DNA from: Clostridiales bacterium UBA1234
Lineage (GTDB): Bacteria; Bacillota; Clostridia; TANB77; UBA1234
Assembly (NCBI GenBank): GCA_002308995.1
Contig: DBWQ01000003.1
Span: 47,625 to 103,515, forward strand
Length of the DNA: 55,891 nt
Reading direction: 5' to 3'
The notes below the pieces were generated by a model. That model made no database searches and was not told where the DNA came from. It saw nothing but the letters and a program-made list of their open reading frames with translations. The translations under genes and the position numbers were made by a program. Positions 1 to 8,876 of the stretch are shown piece by piece; the stretch's first letter is position 1, and the number at the start of each line of letters is the position of its first letter.

Positions 1-35
1 ATTTCTGGTTCTACAAGCACGACGTTAATTTTCAT
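1..35 (-). CDS. trmL: tRNA (cytidine/uridine-34 2'-O)-methyltransferase, N-terminal fragment
   Basis: Only the first 11 codons lie in the window; the gene runs off the left edge on the reverse strand. The translated start MKINVVLVEPE matches the opening beta strand of the TrmL/YibK branch of the SPOUT methylases (family pattern: MxIVLVEPEIPxNTGNI), which 2'-O-methylate the wobble base of leucine tRNAs. An AGAAAGG ribosome site lies about 7 bases ahead of the ATG. The gene is divergent from rpsO. With so few residues the family call is likely but not certain. Confidence 0.6.
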   Translation of the reverse strand, partial: MKINVVLVEPE

Positions 36-97
36 ATGATAACCTTCTTTCTAGGGAAAAATCATATCATAAACCCAAAAAAATCTCAATATTTTTG

Positions 98-126
98 TTG
101 CTTTTTTGCTTCATGTCATATATAAT
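98..126 (+). promoter_or_regulatory. sigma-A type promoter of rpsO
   Basis: TTGCTT (98-103), a 17-base spacer and a perfect TATAAT (121-126) lie in the divergent trmL/rpsO gap and point at rpsO. Predicted from sequence only. Confidence 0.65.
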
Positions 127-213
127 AGACCCGAACCTTTACTTAGGATTAAGATTTATCTCCACTTATCCTCAGTAGAAGGCGATTTTGAAAGAAAAAG
201 GAGGAATAGTAAC

Positions 214-468
214 ATGGAAAAGAGCGAAATTATTAAAGCTTACCAAACTCATGATGGCGATACTGGTTCACCAGAGGTTCAAGTAGCTTTATTAACAGAA
301 AGAATCAACCACTTGAATGATCACTTAAAAGTTCATAAAAAAGATGAACACTCAAGACGTGGTCTTTTAAAAATGGTTGGTCAAAGAAGAGGCTTGCTTA
401 AATACCTAGAAAAGGTAGATATCGAAAGATATCGTGCCCTTATCGAAAAACTAGGGTTAAGAAAGTAA
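214..468 (+). CDS. rpsO: 30S ribosomal protein S15
   Basis: Encodes S15 (84 residues), a primary 16S rRNA-binding protein of the small subunit. The family signature is clear: HDGDTGSPEVQ, then HKKDEHSRRGLLKMVGQRR and a C-terminal LIEKLGLRK. The ATG at 214 is chosen because it follows GGAGG with good spacing and gives the normal S15 start; an in-frame ATG 108 bases upstream has no ribosome site and would add a non-homologous tail. The protein is a few residues shorter at the N-terminus than Bacillus S15. It is followed by its own terminator and then pnp, the classic rpsO-pnp arrangement. Confidence 0.97.
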   Translation: MEKSEIIKAYQTHDGDTGSPEVQVALLTERINHLNDHLKVHKKDEHSRRGLLKMVGQRRGLLKYLEKVDIERYRALIEKLGLRK

Positions 469-473
469 TTTTT

Positions 474-510
474 AAGGGGGTAAATATGTAAGGATATTTA
501 TCCCCTTTTT
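474..510 (+). terminator. Rho-independent terminator after rpsO
   Basis: GGGGG-TAAATAT pairs with ATATTTA-TCCCC around a six-base loop and is followed by five T. It separates rpsO from pnp, so pnp probably relies on readthrough or on its own promoter. Confidence 0.85.
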
Positions 511-511
511 A

Positions 512-638
512 AGATTAACATGAAAATCAGTGCCTTGCGAAATATTTTAGGCGGGCAAAGTATTCAGCGTATACTAATACGTTTTAAGTGCCTCGCTCAT
601 CCTAAAATTCCGCAATTCACGAATTTTGATGTTAATCC
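512..638 (+). repeat. Intergenic hairpin repeat, copy 1 (of 2)
   Basis: About 127 bases forming a long imperfect hairpin. The outer arms ATTAACAT/ATGTTAAT enclose GAAAATC / GAATTTT, TTGCGAAATATTTTAGG / CCTAAAATTCCGCAA, and an apical CGTAT/ATACG hairpin. The same core (GAAAATC, CTTGCGAAATATTTT, CAGCGTAT, ATACG, AATTCCGCAAT, ACGAATTTTGATG) recurs at 23183-23305. The outer stem sequences differ between copies but stay paired. No coding potential is apparent. It could be a MITE/REP-like element or a structured RNA. Confidence 0.8.
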
Positions 639-652
639 GATTTAAAGAATTT

Positions 653-732
653 CAAGGAACTTGATATGATGTAGGTGTAATATGTGCTTTAATGCATTAG
701 AGTAGATATTACAGCTACATACAAGTTTCTTG
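653..732 (+). promoter_or_regulatory. Long stem-loop in the pnp leader
   Basis: The arm at 653-683 pairs with 706-732: CAAGGAACTTG with CAAGTTTCTTG, ATGTAG with CTACAT, and TGTAATAT with ATATTACA, interrupted only by a short bulge and one mismatch. It sits directly upstream of pnp. In E. coli a comparable pnp leader hairpin is cut by RNase III and used by PNPase for autoregulation; transferring that role here is inference from position and structure. Confidence 0.6.
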
Positions 733-778
733 AAAAAAACATTTAAGAAGGCAAATGCCTTCGGAAAAGGAGAAAAAT

Positions 779-2875
779 ATGTTTAAATCTTATTCAATGG
801 AACTTGCAGGAAGACCATTAACAATTGAAACAGGAAAAATGGCAGGGCTTGCCAACGGTAGTGTACTTGTACGATATGGAGATACAGTGGTTATCGTAAA
901 CGTAACAGCTTCCAAAGAGCCAAGAGAGGGAATTGATTTCTTCCCACTATCAGTAGATTACGAAGAGAGAATGTATGCAGCAGGTAAAATTCCTGGTAGC
1001 TTTACCAAAAGAGAAGGTAAGCCTACCGATAAAGCAATTCTAGTATCAAGAGCAATTGATAGACCAATTAGACCTTTATTTCCAAAGGATTTAAGAAATG
1101 ATGTCTGCGTCAATGCGATGGTACTATGTGTTGATTTAGATTGTTCACCAGAAGTAGCTGCTCAGATTGGTACTTCAGCAGCACTTTCTATTTCAGATAT
1201 TCCATTTAACGGCCCAACAGCTGCTGTTAGTGTTGGCTATGTGGATGGCAAAATTGTGATTAATCCAACTTTAGAACAAAGAAAAAATAATCGTCTAAAC
1301 CTAACGGTTGCTGGTACCAAGGAGAAGGTATCCATGATTGAAGCTGGTGCGGACGAAATTCCAGATGACTTAATGCTAGAAGCAATTATGACAGGTCATA
1401 AAGAAATTCAAAAAGTAGCAGAATTTATCGAGAATATTCAAAAAGAAATAGGTAAGCCAAAATTTGAATATAAATCTGCTGAAATTGATCATGACTTTTA
1501 CGAGAAGGTAGCTGCATTTGCAAGTGATAAAATGTATACAGCCCTTCAAGAGCCAGATAAGGAAACAAGAGAAAATAATGTGGCAAATGTTCAAGCTGAG
1601 GTAGAAGCATATTTACAAGGCGAAATGTCAGAAGAAGAGTTTGAAGCAGTTAAGCCAAGCATTGGTGAAGCAATCTATAAGCTAGAAAAGAAAACCGTTC
1701 GTCACATGATTTTAGAAGAGCATAAGAGGGTAGATGGTAGAAGCCTAGATGACATTCGTCCACTTTCTGCTGAAATCGATATCTTACCTAGAGCACATGG
1801 TAGTGCCCTATTCTCAAGAGGTCAAACACAAGTACTATCGGTCGCAACCCTTGGTACCGTTAGCGATGAGCAAGAATTAGATGGCCTTGATGAAGAAACA
1901 TCAAAGAGATACATTCACCATTATAACTTCCCACCATATAGTGTGGGAGAGGCAAGACCATCGAGAGGTCCTGGAAGACGTGAAATTGGTCATGGAGCTT
2001 TAGCTGAAAGAGCACTAGTTCCTGTTATCCCATCTCAAGAAGAATTTCCATATACCATTCGTGTGGTATCTGAGGTATTATCTTCTAATGGTTCTACTTC
2101 ACAAGGAAGCATTTGTGGAAGCACGCTTGCTTTAATGGCAGCTGGTGTTCCTATCAAAGAGCCGGTAGCTGGTATTTCTTCAGGATTAGTCACCGATGAA
2201 AACGACAGAAATCGTTATGTATTAATGACAGATATCCAAGGTATTGAAGATTTCTTTGGTGATATGGACTTTAAAGTAGCTGGTACCAAAAATGGTATTA
2301 CCGCTATTCAAGTAGATATTAAGATTGATGGCTTAACCGAAGATATTATCCGTCAAGCTTTTGAAAGAACTAGAATTGCAAGAATGTACATCTTAAATGA
2401 AGTTATGCTTAAAGCAATTGCTGAGCCTAGAAAAGAAATTTCACCATATGCTCCAAAGATTATCACCATGACGATTGACCCTGAAAAAATTAAAGATGTT
2501 ATCGGTAGTGGCGGTAAAGTGATTAATAAGATTATTGCTGATACCGGCGTTAAAATTGATATTACTGATGATGGACAAGTCTTTATTGCAGGACAAGATA
2601 GTGAAATGGCAAGTAAAGCAAAGAATATTATTGAAACCATCGTTGGCGATTTAGAAGTTGGCAAAATCTACGAAGGAAAAGTTGTGAGAATTATGAATTT
2701 TGGTGCTTTTGTGGAAGTAGTTCCTGGTAAAGAGGGCATGATTCATATTTCAAAACTTGCCAAAGAAAGAGTAGAAAAGGTAGAAGATGTGGTAAGCATT
2801 GGGGATACCGTTTTAGTTAAAGTCATCGAAATTGATTCTCAAGGCAGAGTCAATATGATGAGAATTGTAGAATAA
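779..2875 (+). CDS. pnp: Polyribonucleotide nucleotidyltransferase (PNPase)
   Basis: A 698-residue, full-length PNPase: a phosphorolytic 3'-5' exoribonuclease that degrades mRNA in the cytoplasm. It has two RNase PH-like cores (the first begins LAGRPLTIETGKMAGLANGS; the second holds GQTQVLS and the substrate segment FPPYSVGE), then a KH domain with VIGSGGKVI near residue 575 and an S1 domain (GKIYEGKVVRI...GKEGMIHISK) at the C-terminus. The ATG at 779 is chosen for its AAAGGAGA site; an upstream in-frame ATG at 755 lies in the leader. A hairpin leader precedes it and a strong terminator follows. Confidence 0.97.
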   Translation: MFKSYSMELAGRPLTIETGKMAGLANGSVLVRYGDTVVIVNVTASKEPREGIDFFPLSVDYEERMYAAGKIPGSFTKREGKPTDKAILVSRAIDRPIRPLFPKDLRNDVCVNAMVLCVDLDCSPEVAAQIGTSAALSISDIPFNGPTAAVSVGYVDGKIVINPTLEQRKNNRLNLTVAGTKEKVSMIEAGADEIPDDLMLEAIMTGHKEIQKVAEFIENIQKEIGKPKFEYKSAEIDHDFYEKVAAFASDKMYTALQEPDKETRENNVANVQAEVEAYLQGEMSEEEFEAVKPSIGEAIYKLEKKTVRHMILEEHKRVDGRSLDDIRPLSAEIDILPRAHGSALFSRGQTQVLSVATLGTVSDEQELDGLDEETSKRYIHHYNFPPYSVGEARPSRGPGRREIGHGALAERALVPVIPSQEEFPYTIRVVSEVLSSNGSTSQGSICGSTLALMAAGVPIKEPVAGISSGLVTDENDRNRYVLMTDIQGIEDFFGDMDFKVAGTKNGITAIQVDIKIDGLTEDIIRQAFERTRIARMYILNEVMLKAIAEPRKEISPYAPKIITMTIDPEKIKDVIGSGGKVINKIIADTGVKIDITDDGQVFIAGQDSEMASKAKNIIETIVGDLEVGKIYEGKVVRIMNFGAFVEVVPGKEGMIHISKLAKERVEKVEDVVSIGDTVLVKVIEIDSQGRVNMMRIVE

Positions 2876-2894
2876 ACTATGCTAACAAGTGTAA

Positions 2895-2930
2895 ACACTT
2901 CAAAGAAAATCTTCTTTGAAGTGTTTTTTT
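2895..2930 (+). terminator. Terminator after pnp
   Basis: ACACTTCAAAGAA pairs perfectly with TTCTTTGAAGTGT around a four-base loop and is followed by a run of T. Confidence 0.92.
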
Positions 2931-3080
2931 ATGACAAAAATAGGACCAACTAAGCCTAATTATTACAAAATGATTACAAAAATATTACAATTAGAGGAAA
3001 AAACTACCTTTTATGAAAGAATATGTTAGAATAAAGATAATGGAAATCTCTATTAATAAACAAAAGAGAGGGGTAAAAAC

Positions 3081-6000
3081 ATGAAAAAACTATTTGTTCT
3101 TATGGCAGTAGTGACAACACTATTATGTTCTGTTTGTTTCGCTGCTACATTTAATGACTTAACAGCAGATCATTGGGCGTATATGCCTATCAAAGAAATG
3201 GCGGATAAAGGCATTCTTTCTGGTTATCCAGATGGAACCTTTAGACCAAATGGTGCTATTACTAGGGCAGAATTTGCTAAAATACTAGTATTATCACTTA
3301 ACTTATCAGGTTCCCAAGTAAATGTGGAATTTGAAGATGTGCCAAGCGAACATTGGGCTTATAGCTATGTCAAAAAAGCAAGTGATTATTTATCTGGTTA
3401 TACCAATGGAGTGGTATTAAGATATATGCCAGATAATAAAGCAGTGAGAGAAGATATGACAGTAGCCATTGTCAATGCTGCTGGTCTTCAAAATGCTGAC
3501 TACAGCTTAAGTACATTAAACAGATTTTCTGATAAAAATGATATTTCAGAAAGCCTTAAAAAATATGTTGCGATTGCTGTAGAAAATGGATTAATGAAGG
3601 GAAATGATGATGGTACTTTTAGACCAAAAGGAAATTTAACAAGAGCACAAGTATGTCAGCTTATGAAAAATGCTCTAGAATACCTAGAAAAAATTCCTGT
3701 TAGCGAGATAGTAACGCCAACGCCATCACCAACACAAGAAAGCATAGAGCCATTTAGTGATATTGTATTTAATCCAGATGATTTAACCCTAGATTTGGGA
3801 ACATATTGGGATAAATATGAGTTTGGTATTGGTGTTACTCCAAATGAAGCATATAAAGCTTCTCAAAGAGTTCTTGTGAATAATGCAAAGGATAATAATT
3901 ATTCTAAAAAGCTAAAAGGATATAATGTTATTTGCTCTAGTCAAGATTTAGTTGACCAATATGGAATTTCTTTGCAGTATCAAGGTAGAAAAAAGAAACT
4001 TGATGTAAATCCATTTCCACTTTATGCTGTGGTAGAAGCAACAAACACAAAATGGGGCTATTTAACAGATAGAGTTGTTTCTGCATATGCAAATGGTGGA
4101 AAGTTCACGGTTGTTGGTATTTCACAAGTAAATGATATTGCTTCCATTACCTATTATTTTGAAGAAGATGGTGCAAGTTCTGCGAAAGAAGTTTTGGCAG
4201 ATAGTTCGAACAAAAGAAGTGCTTTAGCTATGGCAACTACAATTAATGTACAGCCAAATAAGCATCTTCTTAAAGTTACTGTAAAAGATGTTAAGGGAAA
4301 TACTTCGCCTGTACAAGATTTCTATATTTGCACAGTGGAAGATGTAATCGATATTCGCATGTACAATCATACGACGGGTGAAGAAATTACTTCTAATAAA
4401 ACCATTTCATACGATGATGATATAGAAGTAGTATTAAGTAGAGAATTAAGAAATGGTGAAAGAATAGAAATTGGTTGGCCATGGAACCTATCCTATAGAG
4501 ATAAAACTTTTACCTTTGGTTTAAAAGAGTTAGTTGAAAAGAATAATAAACAGCAAAGTTTGATTAATGAACCTATTAAGATTACATGCTATCAACATAA
4601 TGGTGGATATCAAATTGCCAAGTATAATAAGAACACGATTACATGGAATGGTGAGGCATCATCTTATGATTCTGAAGTTCCACAATATGTAGAAGAAAAC
4701 TATTATCGAAATGCGCTAGACAGCATGGTAGAAGCAGGCATAGTCAATCGATATCCTGATGGAACATTTAAACCTAATATGACGGTAACGAGAGCAGAAA
4801 TGGCTAAGTTTTTGGTAACCATTCGCGGATTAACAGATCCAATGACAAGAAATTCATTCTCGGATGTTTCTAGAAATCATTGGGCATACGATTTTGTTCA
4901 AATTGCAACAGAACAAGGCTACATGGATGGATATCCAGATGGTACTTTTAAGCCAAATGCAGAAATGACAGGTGCAGAGGCACTTACCTATTTGGTAAGG
5001 TTACTTGGTCATGGGGATAGAACTGAAAAAATTGGTACCTGGCCAACAAATTATATTCATATGGGAACAGAATTAGGATTGACAGAAGGAATTAAATCGG
5101 CATTTACATACGAGCCATTAACAAGAGATACTTTGGTTACCTTATTATATAATACTTATGTGCATCAAATTACCAGAGCAGAGATGGCAAAATGGATTGT
5201 AGAATGGAAAGGATTAGGATATTATTATTCTTATCAGACAAATTATTCTGATGTTGCCAAAAATCATTGGGCTTCTGGATACATTCAATCTGCAGCTGAA
5301 GCTGGATACTTAAATGGATATCCAGATGGAACCTTTAAGCCAGAAGGCACGCTAACCTATAATGAAACACTTACAATTATGGTAAGATTACTTGGATTAC
5401 AAGAAGTAGTAGAAAGCAGTGGAACATGGCCAACCAATTATATTAACAAGGCTAGAGAGCTAGGTTTATTAGATGGTATTGGTAGAATCAATTATTCTGA
5501 TACATTAACAAGTGGTGTTTTATTCAAACTATGGAATAATTTAGATGCAGCTAACGAGTCACTAGACGAAATGATGACCATTACACCAACAGCTACCCAA
5601 ACTATCAAACAGGGGCAATTGCTTAACTTCACATTAAGTAGAGAACTAAGAACAGGTGAAAAAGTTCAAATCAATGCATCTGTTGAAGACAAAGGTTTTG
5701 TGACAAGTCAAGGAGTTAAGACGAATGGAACGAAGGGTACTTTCAATACAGATAAATTGTGGGAGTTGTTTAGAGCCAATAGAAGTGGATTCAATTTTGA
5801 TAAGAAAGAAGTAAAGGTAGTATTTTACGTTCGTGACGAGAGTGGTTACGCGCTAGCTTCAGGGTCTATCAATGCAACAATTTCAGATCCTATTGCGATA
5901 GAAGGCAGTACAGGTAATATCTATGGTGCTGATGATACGATAGAGATTGAGCTTAATAGAAAGCCTTGTAATGATGAAGAGATTACAGTTTTTTATTGCT

Positions 6001-6215
6001 ATAATGATAAAGGTGGCGGTTATGGCATTCGAAATGTGGAAATTCATAATAGTATGATTTCTTTCTTAGGGAAAGATTTAATCGAAGCATATGAAAAGTC
6101 TAAGAATACTGCAGGAGCTACTCAAGATAATCAGGGCGTATTTCCAGTAATAGTTAGTTGCAAAAGAGGAAACCAAATAGTAAAACTTGATGTTGGTAAT
6201 ATCATTCTTCAATAA
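3081..6215 (+). CDS. Large secreted protein with N-terminal and internal SLH domains
   Basis: 1044 residues. A signal peptide (MKKLFVLMAVVTTLLCSVCFA) is followed by three SLH domains (about residues 24-200; e.g. DHWAY, GYPDGTFRPNGAITRAEFAK), which usually anchor proteins to cell-wall pyruvylated polymers. A short PTPSPTQ linker leads to beta-rich modules. A second SLH block lies near residues 550-830, with repeats of NHWA, GYPDGTFKP and TRAEMAK. One internal unit lacks its PDGTFKP half and begins directly at ITRAEMAKWIVE, as if trimmed by recombination. Two related C-terminal modules share the phrase LSRELRNGE / LSRELRTGE. GAGAGGGG precedes the ATG. The gene is monocistronic with its own terminator. 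The ligand or enzymatic role is not visible. Confidence 0.85.
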   Translation: MKKLFVLMAVVTTLLCSVCFAATFNDLTADHWAYMPIKEMADKGILSGYPDGTFRPNGAITRAEFAKILVLSLNLSGSQVNVEFEDVPSEHWAYSYVKKASDYLSGYTNGVVLRYMPDNKAVREDMTVAIVNAAGLQNADYSLSTLNRFSDKNDISESLKKYVAIAVENGLMKGNDDGTFRPKGNLTRAQVCQLMKNALEYLEKIPVSEIVTPTPSPTQESIEPFSDIVFNPDDLTLDLGTYWDKYEFGIGVTPNEAYKASQRVLVNNAKDNNYSKKLKGYNVICSSQDLVDQYGISLQYQGRKKKLDVNPFPLYAVVEATNTKWGYLTDRVVSAYANGGKFTVVGISQVNDIASITYYFEEDGASSAKEVLADSSNKRSALAMATTINVQPNKHLLKVTVKDVKGNTSPVQDFYICTVEDVIDIRMYNHTTGEEITSNKTISYDDDIEVVLSRELRNGERIEIGWPWNLSYRDKTFTFGLKELVEKNNKQQSLINEPIKITCYQHNGGYQIAKYNKNTITWNGEASSYDSEVPQYVEENYYRNALDSMVEAGIVNRYPDGTFKPNMTVTRAEMAKFLVTIRGLTDPMTRNSFSDVSRNHWAYDFVQIATEQGYMDGYPDGTFKPNAEMTGAEALTYLVRLLGHGDRTEKIGTWPTNYIHMGTELGLTEGIKSAFTYEPLTRDTLVTLLYNTYVHQITRAEMAKWIVEWKGLGYYYSYQTNYSDVAKNHWASGYIQSAAEAGYLNGYPDGTFKPEGTLTYNETLTIMVRLLGLQEVVESSGTWPTNYINKARELGLLDGIGRINYSDTLTSGVLFKLWNNLDAANESLDEMMTITPTATQTIKQGQLLNFTLSRELRTGEKVQINASVEDKGFVTSQGVKTNGTKGTFNTDKLWELFRANRSGFNFDKKEVKVVFYVRDESGYALASGSINATISDPIAIEGSTGNIYGADDTIEIELNRKPCNDEEITVFYCYNDKGGGYGIRNVEIHNSMISFLGKDLIEAYEKSKNTAGATQDNQGVFPVIVSCKRGNQIVKLDVGNIILQ

Positions 6216-6225
6216 AGAATAATAT

Positions 6226-6263
6226 AAAAAAGACTGAGTCTTAAGGTTAGACCCAGTCTTTTT
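6226..6263 (+). terminator. Terminator after the SLH gene
   Basis: AAAAGACTG...CAGTCTTTTT with an inner AGTCT/AGAC pairing and a trailing T run. Confidence 0.8.
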
Positions 6264-6315
6264 GTTTATTTTAAGTATTGAAATAGACACCATTTTGGGT
6301 GTATAATATACCATA

Positions 6316-7191
6316 ATGAGACTTAGATTTATGGTGGTGAAAAATGTGGAAGAAATAACAGTCTATGCATTTGTGGGGCCTAGCGGTACAGGAAAAAGTC
6401 ATCGTGCACAAATGGTAGCAAAAGAAAATCAAATTGATTGCATTATTGATGATGCTATTTTAATCATGAACAATAAAATTGTAGCAGGAACTTCTGCCAA
6501 AAAAGCAGATACCAAAATAGAATCTGTCAAGCGAGCTTTGTTTTCGGGAGAAGGACAAGTGGAAGAAATGAGAGAGGCTTTAGAAAAATTAAAGCCAAAG
6601 AGCATTTTGATTTTGGGAACTTCTGATGAAATGGTCCAAAAAATAGCCAAAAATATAGGATTACCAGAAATATCAAAGTATATTTATATACAAGACGTTT
6701 CTACGCCAGAAGAAATTGCGGCAGCCAAAAGCGTTAGAATGGGTGAGGGAAAACATGTCATTCCTGTTCCTACCTTCGAGATAAAAAAAGATTTTTCTGG
6801 ATATCTATTAGATCCTTTACAAATCTTTAAATGGAAAGGGAAGGGAACATCACCTTTTATGACAGAAAAATCTATCATAAGGCCAACGTATAGTTATTTG
6901 GGTAATTACAAGATTTCGGATAATGTATTAAAAGACATTATTGAATATGCCTCTCGTGATGTGGACGGCATTTATAAGTTACAGCGAATTAAAATTGAAA
7001 CGTATCCGGATGGATTAGTTATTTTTATGGATTTAACACTGGAGTATGGTTACAATTTAGTCGATATTTTGGGAAAATTAAAAGATAAAGTGAAAAAGGA
7101 TATTGACCGATTAACTGCCATGAATGTGCTAGATATTCAGCTAATGGCAAAAGGTCTTCACGTTCCAAAGCAAGGAGAAAAAAAGTCTTAA
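6316..7191 (+). CDS. P-loop NTPase fused to an Asp23/Gls24-like domain
   Basis: 291 residues. The N-terminus has a Walker A motif, GPSGTGKSHRAQ (near residues 17-28), in a small NTPase fold. The last ~95 residues (from NYKISDNVLKDIIEYASRDV onward, through LEYGYNLVDILGKLKDKV and a final MNVLDIQLMAKGLHV) follow the Asp23/Gls24 (YloU-like) pattern, normally a stand-alone envelope-associated protein. The fusion suggests nucleotide-controlled assembly of an Asp23-type protein, but this is inference. The start is uncertain: ATG at 6316 has no ribosome site, and GTG at 6346 sits five bases after GGTGGTGA and may be the true start. The stop codon lies within the terminator stem. Confidence 0.75.
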   Translation: MRLRFMVVKNVEEITVYAFVGPSGTGKSHRAQMVAKENQIDCIIDDAILIMNNKIVAGTSAKKADTKIESVKRALFSGEGQVEEMREALEKLKPKSILILGTSDEMVQKIAKNIGLPEISKYIYIQDVSTPEEIAAAKSVRMGEGKHVIPVPTFEIKKDFSGYLLDPLQIFKWKGKGTSPFMTEKSIIRPTYSYLGNYKISDNVLKDIIEYASRDVDGIYKLQRIKIETYPDGLVIFMDLTLEYGYNLVDILGKLKDKVKKDIDRLTAMNVLDIQLMAKGLHVPKQGEKKS

Positions 7192-7212
7192 CAACTATGT
7201 TAAGACTTTTTT
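7178..7212 (+). terminator. Terminator overlapping the stop of the NTPase gene
   Basis: AAAAAAGTCTTAACA pairs with TGTTAAGACTTTTTT around a short loop. The upstream TAA stop is inside the left arm. Confidence 0.9.
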
Positions 7213-7263
7213 GTGATAAAGTGACACCCTTTCCATATATATAATTGGGGAGGGTTTCTTTAG

Positions 7264-8791
7264 ATGAGTAAAAATCATTTGCTAAAAAATGCATGCATTT
7301 TAACAATGACATCCTTTGTATTAAGAATGTTAGGCTTATGGCTAAGAACCTATTTGGCACAAAAACTTCGGTGCTGAGGGAATGGGGCTCTACCAATTAA
7401 TGATATCAATTTATGTACTGGCGACAACAATGGTTACGGTAGGAATCTCCACTGCTGTGATAAGAATAATCACAGAATCACTTGCCCAAAATCAATCGAA
7501 AGCGCTGATTGGGCAGATAATGAAAAAAGTATATTGCATAGCGATTGTTTTTTCCGCAATCATCACCTTTGTTTTTTTTCATTTAGCACCTTATTTGAGT
7601 AGAGTGTGGCTAAAGGATGAAAGATGTATTGCTCCCATTCAAACACTGGTATTAATCCTACCTATTATCAGCATTTCATCCTGTTTGAAAGGTTATTTTT
7701 TAGCAAAACGCAAAGTAATCATTAACGCAACCTCGCAACTAGTAGAGCAAATGGTTCGCATGAGTTTGATATGGATTTGTTTAGAACGTTTGCCAATTCA
7801 TTCGTTTGAAAAAATGTGTCAAATCATTGTGGTAAGTGATATGATATCGGAAGTGGCTTCATGTGTGTTTTTGTGGGGTAAGTATCGAAAAGAAAAAACA
7901 AAACAATGTATAGAGAAGGAAAAAGCTTTTTCTTTATCGTATTTTTTTCAGATTGCTTTTCCTGTTACGCTCAATAAATGTTTATCGAGTTTTTTAAGAA
8001 CGGTGGAAAATGTGCTAATTCCCAATCAACTAGCTCTTTTTTGTGCCTCTAGGGAACTTGCTCTTGCTGATTTTGGAACGTTAAAGGGAATGGCACTTCC
8101 ACTTATCTTTTTTCCGGCCTCTTTTTTAACAGCATTTTCAACTCTTATGGTACCAGAAGTGGCAGAAGAAAAACAATTAAAAAATCAAAGTCGACTATCT
8201 CGATTAACCCAAAAGACTTTTGAGATGACGCTTGCTTCAGGCATTATCATTGCTGCTATTTTTTATGAATATCATGAACCAATTGCTAGTCTATTTTATC
8301 CACAAAGCCACGTTGCTTTTTTCTTAAAAAACTTATCGCTTTTAATTCCGTTTATGTATCTGGAAAGTGCTGTTACAGGTATTATGCAGGGACTTAACCA
8401 ACAAAGAAAAGTACTGTACTATAATATACTAGATTCCTGTATTCGTATCAGTCTCATTTATTTAGTGGTTCCACACTATGGTATGAAAGGGTTTATCATC
8501 ATCATGTATTTGAGTAATATCTTGACATCTAGTTTAAACGCATACCGTGTTTTAAAGGTATCTACTGCAAAGTTTTCTTGGAGTAACTGGGTTATAAAGC
8601 CTCTGCTCTCTGCGATGGCAGCCATTGTGATGGGAAGATTGGTTTTCGCCAGATTGATGCTAAAATCTTCTTGGATAACGCTTGGCGTGAAAGTATTGGT
8701 AGTATGCATGAGCTATTTATTTTTGATAACGTTATATGGACTATGTGACATCAAAGTTTGGCTTACGCACACGAAAAAATTATTTCACTAA
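7264..8791 (+). CDS. spoVB: Stage V sporulation protein B-like lipid flippase, read through a CGGT +1 recoding site
   Basis: A MATE/MurJ-superfamily membrane protein with about 12-14 hydrophobic segments; SpoVB proteins act in spore-cortex peptidoglycan synthesis, probably moving lipid-linked precursors. The zero frame starts at ATG 7264 (after GGGGAGGG), gives MSKNHLLKNACILTM... for 35 codons and meets CGG TGC TGA. Skipping the C at 7369 continues as GAEGMGLYQLMISIY, the conserved family segment (Bacillus SpoVB: GEEGVGLY), and gives a 508-residue protein of normal size. Glycine at the recoded position is family-conserved. A BofC-like gene follows. The alternative reading, a pseudogene or base-call error, is weakened by five more identical events in the window. 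Confidence 0.85.
7366..7372 (+). other. CGGT +1 recoding site in spoVB
   Basis: Zero frame CTT CGG TGC TGA; shifted frame CTT (C) GGT GCT GAG GGA. The frame changes between 7365 and 7370, and homology is continuous only if one base at the CGG is skipped or CGGT is read as one glycine codon. Confidence 0.85.
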
Positions 8792-8876
8792 AAGCTAATG
8801 AGAAACCAATGTATATTATGATAAAATTTGCTCAAACTATTTTTGATAATGAAGATAGAAAGTAAGGTGAAGGTGA

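Noticed and set aside
7213..7263. A sigma-E promoter ahead of spoVB (CATATATA-like -10)
   Set aside because: Plausible for a sporulation gene, but the -35 is unconvincing and A+T-rich background makes chance matches likely.
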